The position numbers and the translations under genes are program-made. From Mycobacterium sp. E2733 (lineage in GTDB: Bacteria; Actinomycetota; Actinomycetes; Mycobacteriales; Mycobacteriaceae), in contig NZ_LZJZ01000096.1 of NCBI RefSeq assembly GCF_001667585.1, positions 1 to 50,451 of the forward strand: 50,451 nt of DNA, in the 5' to 3' direction. Below, piece after piece: positions 16,792 through 24,495 of this stretch. The notes under the pieces were generated by a model. It was not told the DNA's origin. It did not search any database and was given only the letters and a program-made list of their open reading frames with translations. Position 1 is the stretch's first letter; each line of letters opens with the position of its first letter.

Positions 16792-17475
16792 GTGGGCAAA
16801 CGCCAGGAAACCCGGCAACAGATCGAGGCGCGCATCATCCAGCTCGGTCGCCAGCAGCTGGTCGACCGCGGTGCGGCAGGGTTGTCCGTGCGTGCGATCG
16901 CGCGGGACCTCGGCATGGTGTCGTCGGCCGTCTACCGGTACGTGTCCAGCCGCGACGAGCTGCTGACCTTGCTACTGGTCGACGCCTACTCGGACCTGGC
17001 CGAGGCCGTCGATCGAGCCCGCGCCGCGGTCGGGGACCTCTGGAGTGACGACGTCATCGCCATTTCCCGGGCGGCGCGCGAGTGGGCCCTCGCGCACCCG
17101 GCCCGCTGGGCCCTGTTGTACGGCAGCCCCGTGCCCGGCTATCACGCACCGCCGGAGCGCACCGTGGCGGTGGGAACGCGGGTGGTGGCGGCCTTTTTCG
17201 ACGCCGTGGCGTCCGGGATAGCCACCGGTGACATCAGGCTGACCGATACCGTTGCGCCCCAACCGATGTCGTCGGACTTTGAGCGGATCCGTCATGAGTT
17301 CGGTTTTCCCGGCGATGATCAGGTGGTCGCCAAGTGCTTCCTGTTGTGGGCGGCGGTGCTGGGTGCGATCAGCCTCGAGGTGTTCGGACAATACGGTGCC
17401 GATACCCTGACCGACCCCGAGGCGGTGTTCGACGCCCAGCTTCGGCTGCTGGTGGGTGTGTTGAGCCAGCATTGA
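16792..17475 (+). CDS. TetR family transcriptional regulator (Rv1816 type)
   Basis: A 227-residue regulator. The N-terminal helix-turn-helix (about 8-55) reads QIEARIIQLGRQQLVDRGAAGLSVRAIARDLG followed by SSAVYRYVSSRDELLTLLL, the classic TetR_N pattern. The C-terminal ligand-binding domain (about 75-220) is of the TetR_C_13/WHG type. GTG 16792 gives the expected N-terminus. It is divergent from the Ddn-like gene with an inverted repeat between them, so it probably regulates that gene and itself. The inducer is unknown. Confidence 0.9.
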   Translation: MGKRQETRQQIEARIIQLGRQQLVDRGAAGLSVRAIARDLGMVSSAVYRYVSSRDELLTLLLVDAYSDLAEAVDRARAAVGDLWSDDVIAISRAAREWALAHPARWALLYGSPVPGYHAPPERTVAVGTRVVAAFFDAVASGIATGDIRLTDTVAPQPMSSDFERIRHEFGFPGDDQVVAKCFLLWAAVLGAISLEVFGQYGADTLTDPEAVFDAQLRLLVGVLSQH

Positions 17476-17476
17476 C

Positions 17477-17496
17477 GGCCCGGACGGCCGCGGGCC
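17477..17496 (+). terminator. Possible hairpin terminator after the TetR gene
   Basis: GGCCCG (17477-17482) pairs with CGGGCC (17491-17496) across an 8-nt loop, immediately after the TetR stop. GC-rich hairpins without a U-tract are common at mycobacterial gene ends. Support is positional only. Confidence 0.3.
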
Positions 17497-17605
17497 CGGA
17501 ATTAGAACACGTTCACCCAGCTTGGGCCGCGCCGGAGCGGCTCGCCATGGCAAAGTTTTCGCGGCCCTTTCTGGCGGCTGAGCCTCTGGACTATCCTGCG
17601 AGACG

Positions 17606-18106
17606 ATGACCCCTCCCGTTCAATCGCCGACGCAGATCGCGTGGGTTACCACCGACCTGGACGCCACCGAAACCGCCCTCACCGGCTTGTTAGGGGTGCG
17701 CAAATGGATCCGGATACCAGACGTGCACTTTGCTCCGGAATCCTGCAGCTACCTTGGCAAGCCAGCCGATTTCGTCGCCAGCATCTCGCTGAGCTATCTC
17801 GGGGACATGCAGTTGGAACTGATCCAACCCGTCCGCGGGGAGAACATCTATAGTGACTTTCTGCGCGAATCCGGGCCCGGTCTGCACCACATCTGCGTGG
17901 AGGCCGAGACCCCTGGGCGGTTCGACGCAGTGTTGGCCGAGGCCGTCGAATTTGGGGCCCCGGTCGTGCAGCAAGGCGTGATGCCCGGCGGAATTCAATT
18001 CGCCTATGTGTCAGCGCCGCAGGCGGCGGTGCCGTTTGTTGAGATCGCCTACATCGCGCCCGAGATGAGGGCGTTTTACGACTACATCAAGCAGGAGCAG
18101 CGGTGA
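17606..18106 (+). CDS. VOC/glyoxalase-fold family protein
   Basis: A 166-residue protein of the vicinal oxygen chelate superfamily with the two-module beta-alpha-beta layout. The first module begins IAWVTTDLDATETALTGLLG; the second contains GPGLHHICVEAET and ends with FVEIAYIAP. The sequence resembles methylmalonyl-CoA epimerase/glyoxalase proteins in the SGPGLHHI metal-site region, but the substrate cannot be deduced. It is joined to the downstream flavoprotein gene by a MIRU-type element that begins at its stop codon, so the two are likely co-translated. This gene is absent between Rv1816 and Rv1817 in M. tuberculosis as I recall it. Confidence 0.83.
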   Translation: MTPPVQSPTQIAWVTTDLDATETALTGLLGVRKWIRIPDVHFAPESCSYLGKPADFVASISLSYLGDMQLELIQPVRGENIYSDFLRESGPGLHHICVEAETPGRFDAVLAEAVEFGAPVVQQGVMPGGIQFAYVSAPQAAVPFVEIAYIAPEMRAFYDYIKQEQR

Positions 18107-18180
18107 GCCGCGCCGGCGACGACGCAGAACGCAGCGACGTGGGGGTACCTCCCGCTTGCGGAGGAAGGGAGTGGCGCCAA
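18104..18180 (+). repeat. MIRU-type interspersed repeat joining the VOC and flavoprotein genes
   Basis: The sequence from the VOC stop codon to the flavoprotein ATG has the hallmark words of mycobacterial interspersed repetitive units: GCGCCGGCGACGACGCAGA, CGCAGCGACG, then GGAGGAAGGGAG and TGGCGCCAATG. It starts with the upstream TGA and ends with the downstream ATG, the usual MIRU placement in operons. An additional near-palindrome, GGGGGTACCTCCC (18141-18153), sits in the middle. The element supplies the ribosome binding site of the flavoprotein gene. A second, shorter copy is at 30686-30737. Confidence 0.75.
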
Positions 18181-19652
18181 TGAGCACGGAGATACCGGCA
18201 ACCCTCAACGCGGACGACGTGACGTCCTGGTCAGATGACGTCGACGTTGTGGTGGTCGGCTTCGGCATCGCGGGCGGTTGCGCCGCCGTGAGCGCTGCGG
18301 CCGCCGGTGCGCGGGTGCTGGTGCTGGAGCGCGCCGCGGTGGCGGGCGGCACCACTTCGCTTGCCGGGGGCCACTTCTACCTGGGTGGAGGAACGGCGGT
18401 CCAGGAGGCCACCGGCCACGCGGACTCGCCCGAGGAGATGTACAAGTACCTGGTCGCCGTGTCCCGGCAGCCGGATCACGACAAGATCCGGGCCTACTGC
18501 GAGGGCAGTGTCGAGCACTTCAATTGGCTGGAAGACTTGGGTTTTCAGTTCGAGCGCAGCTACTTCCCGGGCAAGGCGGTCATCCAGCCCAACACCGAGG
18601 GCTTGATGTTCACCGGCAACGAGAAGGTGTGGCCCTTCCTCGAGCAGGCGGTGCCGGCACCACGCGGCCACAAGGTGCCCGTGCCCGGCGACACCGGGGG
18701 CGCCAGCATGGTGATCGATCTGTTGCTGAAGCGCGCCGCGAGCCTGGGCGTGCAGATCCGGTACGAGACGGGCGCGACCGAACTCATCGTGGACGGTTCG
18801 GGCGCGGTAAGCGGTGTCATGTGGAAGCGGTTCTCCGAAACCGGTGCGATCAAAGCAAAGTCGGTGATCGTCGCTGCCGGAGGATTCGTGATGAACCCGG
18901 ACATGGTTGCCAAGTACACCCCCAAGCTGGCCGAGAAACCGTTCGTGCTGGGCAATACCTACGACGACGGGCTGGGCATCCGGATGGGCGTATCGGCCGG
19001 CGGCGCAACCGAGCACATGGATCAGATTTTCATCACGGCTCCGCCGTACCCGCCGTCGATCCTGTTGACGGGGATCATCGTGAACAAGCTGGGCCAGCGC
19101 TTCGTCGCCGAGGATTCCTACCATTCCAGGACTTCCGGGTTCATCATGGACCAGCCGGACAGCGCGGCGTTCCTCATCGTCGACGAGGCGCACCTGGAGC
19201 ATCCCAAGATGCCGCTGGTACCGCTGATCGACGGATGGGAGACCGTCCCGGAAATGGAAGCCGCACTTGGCATTCCGGAGGGCAATCTGGTCGCGACGCT
19301 GGACCGTTACAACGCCAACGCGGCCCGCGGCGAGGATCCCGATTTCCACAAGCAGCCCGAATTCCTTGCGGCACAAGATCACGGCCCATGGGGCGCGTTC
19401 GACATGTCATTGGGTAAGGCGATGTACGCCGGCTTCACCATCGGCGGGCTCGTCACCTCCGTCGACGGCGAGGTGTTGCGCGAGGACGGCACCGTCGTGC
19501 CGGGCTTGTATGCGGCCGGGGCCTGCGCGTCCAACATCGCCCAGGACGGCAAGGGTTACGCCAGCGGGACGCAGCTGGGGGAGGGCTCGTTCTTCGGGCG
19601 CCGCGCCGGAGCGCACGCGGCCCGCAGGGCCGGGGGCGCGCAGGCGCGCTAG
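18180..19652 (+). CDS. FAD-dependent fumarate reductase/3-ketosteroid dehydrogenase-like flavoprotein (Rv1817 type)
   Basis: A 490-residue flavoprotein. The N-terminal FAD motif VVVVGFGIAGGCAAVSAAAAGARVLVLE is at about residues 20-50, followed by the GGTTSLAGG flavin-binding block. The C-terminal GLYAAGACASNIAQ and GYASGTQLGEGSFFGRRAG complete the FAD_binding_2 fold shared by fumarate reductase and KstD. Family members dehydrogenate steroids or reduce fumarate-like acids; which applies is unclear. ATG 18180 is chosen over the upstream TTG because GAGGAAGGGA lies at 18161-18170. The last 15 codons fall in a 34-bp segment that is duplicated just past the stop. Confidence 0.87.
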   Translation: MSTEIPATLNADDVTSWSDDVDVVVVGFGIAGGCAAVSAAAAGARVLVLERAAVAGGTTSLAGGHFYLGGGTAVQEATGHADSPEEMYKYLVAVSRQPDHDKIRAYCEGSVEHFNWLEDLGFQFERSYFPGKAVIQPNTEGLMFTGNEKVWPFLEQAVPAPRGHKVPVPGDTGGASMVIDLLLKRAASLGVQIRYETGATELIVDGSGAVSGVMWKRFSETGAIKAKSVIVAAGGFVMNPDMVAKYTPKLAEKPFVLGNTYDDGLGIRMGVSAGGATEHMDQIFITAPPYPPSILLTGIIVNKLGQRFVAEDSYHSRTSGFIMDQPDSAAFLIVDEAHLEHPKMPLVPLIDGWETVPEMEAALGIPEGNLVATLDRYNANAARGEDPDFHKQPEFLAAQDHGPWGAFDMSLGKAMYAGFTIGGLVTSVDGEVLREDGTVVPGLYAAGACASNIAQDGKGYASGTQLGEGSFFGRRAGAHAARRAGGAQAR

Positions 19653-19692
19653 GACCCGGCCGGAGCGCACGCGGCCCGCAGGGCCGGGGGCG
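19605..19692. repeat. 34-bp direct duplication across the 3' end of the flavoprotein gene
   Basis: The 34 bases at 19605-19638 recur identically at 19659-19692, a 54-nt offset. The first copy encodes the C-terminal residues AGAHAARRAGGA; the TAG stop (19650-19652) lies between copies. The second copy is in the 52-nt gap before the convergent cyclase gene. It looks like a recent replication-slippage or tandem duplication event. Confidence 0.85.
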
Positions 19693-19704
19693 TGGATGGC
19701 TGAT

Positions 19705-22386
19705 TCAGCCGGCGCGTTCCAGTTCTGCTCGGGTCCGGTCGATTTCGCGGTAAGCGTAGTTGGCCATCTCGGCGGTAGTCATCTTCGCTCCAGCCCGCGC
19801 CAACGATTCGTACGCATCCGCACCGAGCACGCTGCTGAGATGGGCGATCACGGCCGCGATCTCGGGAAAACTCGCGGCGGTGACGGGGCCGAAGGCGAAA
19901 CCGGCGATGGTGGCCGCCGCCTCGTAACGTTCGATTTTGTCAAAGAATCCCGCGAGCAGAGCCAACGGTGTGCTGATCATGGTGGTGTTGCCCGCCTCGT
20001 GATGATTGTGGACGGCCAATCTGAAGTGATCGAGCGCCGCCAACGGGTCACCATATTTGGACTCGACGCGGCACAGAACGGCCGCCGTGTGAGTCTCACT
20101 GGTGCGGTTGCCGGACTCTTGCGAGAGGGCCAACGCCTGACGCAAGGACGCCAACGCGCGCGAAGGGTCGACGTCGCGCAGGGCGAACCCCGCGGCGAGC
20201 AGCGCGTAGCAAAGCGCGGCGGGGTTGCGGGTCGCTTGGGCAGCGTTGACGAGGTCGTCGACGATCGCGGAGGCTTCCTCGCTGGGTCCCCTGATCGTCA
20301 GTGCCATCACCAGGCACCCCCTGGTGATGGTGTGTGAGTCGCGACCCCGTGCCAGCTGGGCGCGACACAACTCGACGGACCGTTCGGGGTGCCCGCTGGC
20401 CGTATACGCCCCAGAAGGCCAGCCCTCCAAGCCGAACGGCAGCCCGCTGTGATCACCGTTGAGCATTTCCACCGCGCGGTCTGCGTAGTGGACCCCGTCG
20501 TCGATCCGTCCGGCCATATAGCAGTTCGCGGCCAGCACGTAGAGGAGTGGGAGCCTGGGATGGTCGGCCGCGCGAGCGGACTCGATGAGTTCTTCCGCCC
20601 ACGCGGTCGGTTCCATCGCATTAACCATGAATCCGAGGAACGCCGCCGATGTGGCAATGGCGACGGCATCGTCCAGATCGTCGTGATCGGCCGCCCAGCG
20701 GAATGCGACGCGAAGATTCGCCATCTCAGCGGAGAACCAGGCGTAGCCCTGCCGCTGGTTCGTGCTATCCCACACGTCCAACGCGTCGGTTGCACGCTGG
20801 GCGAAATGGCGGACGTGGGCGGCCCGCACCGCCGGCGCCTTCCCCCTGGCGACGAGTTGCTCCTCGGCGAACTCTCGGATGGTCTCCAACATCGAATAGC
20901 GTGTCTGCCCCGCAAGTCGATCAACCACGAGCAGGGACTTGCGTACTAAGGAATGCAGCAGATTCAAGATCGCGTAGTCGTCGACGCTTTGCGACCGGAT
21001 GAAGCCAGTCACCGCGCAGGCGCTTTGCAGGTCGAATCCGCCGGCGAACACCGAACAGCGCTCCAAAAGCGCCTTTTCGTCCTCGTCGAGATGGTCATAG
21101 GACCACGCCACAGCGTGACGCAATGTCTGGTGGTGACCCAGGCCGCGCCGTGATCCAACCAGCAACCGGAATCGGTGATCGAGCCGGTCGCGCACCTCAA
21201 CGGGGGTCATGGACGCCATGCGCGAGGCCGCCAGTTCGATGGCCAACGGAATGCCGTCGAGACGACGGCAGATCTCGGCGACCGCGGCCGCGTCCGCCTC
21301 CGTCACCGAAAAGTCTGACGACACCTGTTGGGCGCGTTGCATGAACAACATTCCGGCCGGCGAGTCGATGCCTTCGGCGATACCCAGCGTCGGCACCGAG
21401 CACAATTGCTCGTCCGCGACGTCCAGCCGCTCGCGGCTGGTTGCCAGAATCCGCACGGTCGTCGAGTGGGTGAGGATGGCCTCGATCAGGTCGGCGGCCG
21501 CGTCGCGCACATGCTCGCAATTGTCGAACACCAACAGTCGCAGCCTGCCCTCTAATGCGGCGGCCACGCTGTCGGACACCGTTTTCCCGGACTGTTGCGT
21601 GACGCCCAGCACCGCGGCCACCGCATCGGGCACCGCGGCGGGGTCCGTGACCGCTGCGAGTTCGAAGAGCCAAACACCATCCGCGAAATCGTCGGCTAGC
21701 TGCGTCGCAACCTCGAGCGCCAGCCGGGTCTTGCCTACCCCACCGACGCCGGCCAAGGTCACCAACCGATGGAGTCTCAAAGCCGAACGCGCCTGGGCGA
21801 TTTCGGTTTCGCGGCCGATGAAAGTCGTCAGCGGCGGGCGCAAGTTCCCCGGCCCGCTGTCGGCCGCCCGCAATGCGGGAAAGTCGGCGCGTAGGCCGGG
21901 CGCCCGAACCTGAAACACTCTCACCGGGGCGGGCAGGTCCCGCAAGCGGCGCGGACCCAGATCCAGCAAATCCACGCCGCTCAAAAGGCCCACCGTCGAA
22001 TCGGCCAGCAAAATTTGCCCGCCGTGGCCCGCGGCCATCACCCGCGCCGCGCGATTCAGCGCGGCACCGAAATAGTCCGCGTCGCGTAACTCGGCCTCGC
22101 CGGTCGCCAACCCCATCCGCACCGGCAAATCCAGTGAGCGCTGGGCGGCGACAGCCGCGTCCACCGCGGATTTCGGTGAGGCGAACGCGGCGCAGACACC
22201 GTCGCCGGTGTGCTTGAACAACCATCCGCCGTACGACTCGACCGCCTGGCGTAGCGCCTGGTCGTGCAGCGCCAGGGCGGTCCGCATTTTCTCGGCGTCG
22301 GCCTCCCACCGACGTGTCGAACCCTCGATGTCGGTGAACAGAAACGTCACGATGCCCGAAGGGCGATCCACCCGTTCAGTGCACAC
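19705..22386 (-). CDS. Class III nucleotide cyclase fused to NB-ARC-type NTPase and TPR-like region
   Basis: About 893 residues. The N-terminal domain (1-165) is a class III adenylyl/guanylyl cyclase with metal-binding Asp19 (FTDIEGST) and Asp62 (TGDG), Lys58 and the catalytic Asn111/Arg115 (LNRAAR). The middle is a STAND/NB-ARC-type NTPase with P-loop GVGGVGKT at 213-220 and a LLVFDNCEH Walker B block. The C-terminal half is helical and TPR-like. The architecture matches mycobacterial cyclase-ATPase regulators such as Rv0386 and Rv1358, but those end in a LuxR helix-turn-helix that is not seen here. It may therefore signal through cAMP or by protein contact rather than by binding DNA. The start is uncertain; GTG 22386 gives MCTERVDRPSG. 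Confidence 0.85.
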   Translation of the reverse strand: MCTERVDRPSGIVTFLFTDIEGSTRRWEADAEKMRTALALHDQALRQAVESYGGWLFKHTGDGVCAAFASPKSAVDAAVAAQRSLDLPVRMGLATGEAELRDADYFGAALNRAARVMAAGHGGQILLADSTVGLLSGVDLLDLGPRRLRDLPAPVRVFQVRAPGLRADFPALRAADSGPGNLRPPLTTFIGRETEIAQARSALRLHRLVTLAGVGGVGKTRLALEVATQLADDFADGVWLFELAAVTDPAAVPDAVAAVLGVTQQSGKTVSDSVAAALEGRLRLLVFDNCEHVRDAAADLIEAILTHSTTVRILATSRERLDVADEQLCSVPTLGIAEGIDSPAGMLFMQRAQQVSSDFSVTEADAAAVAEICRRLDGIPLAIELAASRMASMTPVEVRDRLDHRFRLLVGSRRGLGHHQTLRHAVAWSYDHLDEDEKALLERCSVFAGGFDLQSACAVTGFIRSQSVDDYAILNLLHSLVRKSLLVVDRLAGQTRYSMLETIREFAEEQLVARGKAPAVRAAHVRHFAQRATDALDVWDSTNQRQGYAWFSAEMANLRVAFRWAADHDDLDDAVAIATSAAFLGFMVNAMEPTAWAEELIESARAADHPRLPLLYVLAANCYMAGRIDDGVHYADRAVEMLNGDHSGLPFGLEGWPSGAYTASGHPERSVELCRAQLARGRDSHTITRGCLVMALTIRGPSEEASAIVDDLVNAAQATRNPAALCYALLAAGFALRDVDPSRALASLRQALALSQESGNRTSETHTAAVLCRVESKYGDPLAALDHFRLAVHNHHEAGNTTMISTPLALLAGFFDKIERYEAAATIAGFAFGPVTAASFPEIAAVIAHLSSVLGADAYESLARAGAKMTTAEMANYAYREIDRTRAELERAG

Positions 22387-22476
22387 CCATGCAGAATGCC
22401 ACAGCAAACATCGCACAGGATCGAAGATCGCCGCAATCGACGTCGTCGTCGTCCTCGATTCCGCAGCCGATAGCCG

Positions 22477-24402
22477 TTACACGCGCGCGGGTTCCTTCTT
22501 CTCCTCCACGGGTCCCAGCCGCCACGGCCCGCCGCCGAGCAACTGCAGCTCTTGCTCGTGGTGCTGCTCGACGGTGGGCCGATGGCTGACGCTGACCACC
22601 ACGCAGTCCGGCAGTTCGGTCCGCACCAGCTGGTACAACGCGAATTCCAGGCCCTCGTCCAGCGCGGAGGTGGCCTCGTCCAAGAAGACCGCCTTGGGTT
22701 TGGTGAGCAGGATGCGCGCGAAGGCGACACGCTGCTGTTCGCCGGGGGAAAGCACTTTCGCCCAATCCCGCTCTTCGTCGAGCCGGTCAAGCAGTGGTGC
22801 CAGCGCGACTTTGGTGAGCACCTCATGCAGCTCGGCATCGGAGACGTTGTCCGGCGAGTTCGGGTAGCACACCACTGTGCGCAGGCTGCCCAACGGCACG
22901 TACGGCAACTGCGACAGGAACATCGTCGCGTTGTCACCCTGCGGGCGGCAGAGGGTCCCGGACGCGTACGGCCACAACTCGGCCAGACTGCGCAGCAGCG
23001 TGGTCTTGCCCGCACCCGAGCGGCCGGTGATCACCAGCGAATCACCCTCGGCGAGTTGAACATCCAGCGGGTCGATCAGCCGATCCCCGGCCGGCGTGCG
23101 CACTTCGATGTCGCGAAGCTCGACGGGCGCCTCTTCGCTCGGCTTGACCAGGATGGTCGGCAGCGCTCGGCCCTTGTCATTGGCGTCGACCAGCCCGTGC
23201 AACCGGATGATCGACGCCCGGAAGGCCGCGAACGCGTCGTAGTTGTTGCGGAAGAACGACAGCGAATCCTGAATATTGCCGAAGGCCGTCGCGCTTTGCC
23301 CGACGTCGCCGAAGTCGATCCGGCCGGCGAACAGGCGTGGCGCCTGAATCACCCACGGCAGCGGAACGATTGCCTGTGACACCGACCAGTTCCAGCCGTT
23401 GAAGATGATGGTCCGGCGGACGAACTTGCGATAGTTGTCGATGATCGGGGTGAAGCGCCGCCACAGTTGCGCCCGCTCGACTCGCTCGCCGCGGTAAAAG
23501 CCCACGGCCTCTGCGGCATCACGCAATCGGACCAGCGCATAACGGAACGCGGCGTTGAGCTTCTCGTTGTTGAAGCTGAGCCAGATCAGCGGGTGGCCGA
23601 GCCAGATCGCCACCAGAGTGGCGACCAGCACATACACCAGAACGGTCCAGAACATCGCGCGCGGGATGTCGACGCCGAACACAGTCAGGTTGCCGGACAG
23701 GTTCCACAGGATCGCGGCGAAGGAGATCACCGAGGCCACCGCATTCACGGCCCCGAACAGCAAGGTGCTGCCGGTCCCGTTCGAGGGGATGTTGGGGGTG
23801 CCACCCGCGTTCGCGGTGAAGATGTCGATGTCCTGCTGGATGCGCTGGTCGGGGTTGTCGATGGTGTGGTCGATGAACAGGTCCCGATAATAGGCCCGGC
23901 CGGCGAGCCAATCGTCGGTGAGATTGGCCGTAAGCCACATGCGCCAGGCGATGATGAAACGCTGCGTCAGGTAGATGTCCACCATGAACCGGATGACGTA
24001 CAAGACCGCCAACACGCTGAAGATTGCGATTGACATCCAAAAGCCATGTATCCCGGACTGTTTGACGTTTTCGTCGTCGGCCGCGAGGCCCTGCACCGCT
24101 TTTTGCACCGCCGTGTACAGGTCGTTGCCCTGATAGCTGAGCAACACCATCAGCCGCACCGACAGAAGGACGGACAGCAACAGCACGCCCAGCATCGCCC
24201 AGACACGCACGCTGTGCGCACCGACGAAGTAACCACGCGTGATCCGCCAGAACTGCTGGCCCCACGGCGTGAGGTACCTGAAGGCGACCAACACGATGAA
24301 GAGGACCACCGCGCTGATGACCCACGCGATGGCTACCCACCGCAAGGAATCCACGGTCGCCGCCGACCAGTCGATCGACGGCTTGAACGGCTTCGGGCCC
24401 AT
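22477..24402 (-). CDS. bacA: BacA-type ABC transporter, importer of hydrophilic compounds (Rv1819c type)
   Basis: A 641-residue half-transporter of the SbmA/BacA-like ABC family. The membrane domain (about 20-400) carries six or so helices and the SbmA_BacA signature region (YRDLFIDHTIDNPDQRIQQDI). The C-terminal nucleotide-binding domain has Walker A GRSGAGKTT, signature LSPGEQQR and Walker B AVFLDEATSALD. In M. tuberculosis the homologue imports cobalamin, bleomycin and antimicrobial peptides and supports chronic infection. ATG 24402 has GAGGAG a few bases upstream. It shares a 93-nt divergent region with ilvG. Confidence 0.94.
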   Translation of the reverse strand: MGPKPFKPSIDWSAATVDSLRWVAIAWVISAVVLFIVLVAFRYLTPWGQQFWRITRGYFVGAHSVRVWAMLGVLLLSVLLSVRLMVLLSYQGNDLYTAVQKAVQGLAADDENVKQSGIHGFWMSIAIFSVLAVLYVIRFMVDIYLTQRFIIAWRMWLTANLTDDWLAGRAYYRDLFIDHTIDNPDQRIQQDIDIFTANAGGTPNIPSNGTGSTLLFGAVNAVASVISFAAILWNLSGNLTVFGVDIPRAMFWTVLVYVLVATLVAIWLGHPLIWLSFNNEKLNAAFRYALVRLRDAAEAVGFYRGERVERAQLWRRFTPIIDNYRKFVRRTIIFNGWNWSVSQAIVPLPWVIQAPRLFAGRIDFGDVGQSATAFGNIQDSLSFFRNNYDAFAAFRASIIRLHGLVDANDKGRALPTILVKPSEEAPVELRDIEVRTPAGDRLIDPLDVQLAEGDSLVITGRSGAGKTTLLRSLAELWPYASGTLCRPQGDNATMFLSQLPYVPLGSLRTVVCYPNSPDNVSDAELHEVLTKVALAPLLDRLDEERDWAKVLSPGEQQRVAFARILLTKPKAVFLDEATSALDEGLEFALYQLVRTELPDCVVVSVSHRPTVEQHHEQELQLLGGGPWRLGPVEEKKEPARV

Positions 24403-24495
24403 GGTCGCTGTCTCCTCGGGGTCGAGCTGGCGGACTCTGCGGGAACTTCAAATCCTCCGGCGAAGGTACCCGAAGGATCTGGCTAGGCTGCGGTT

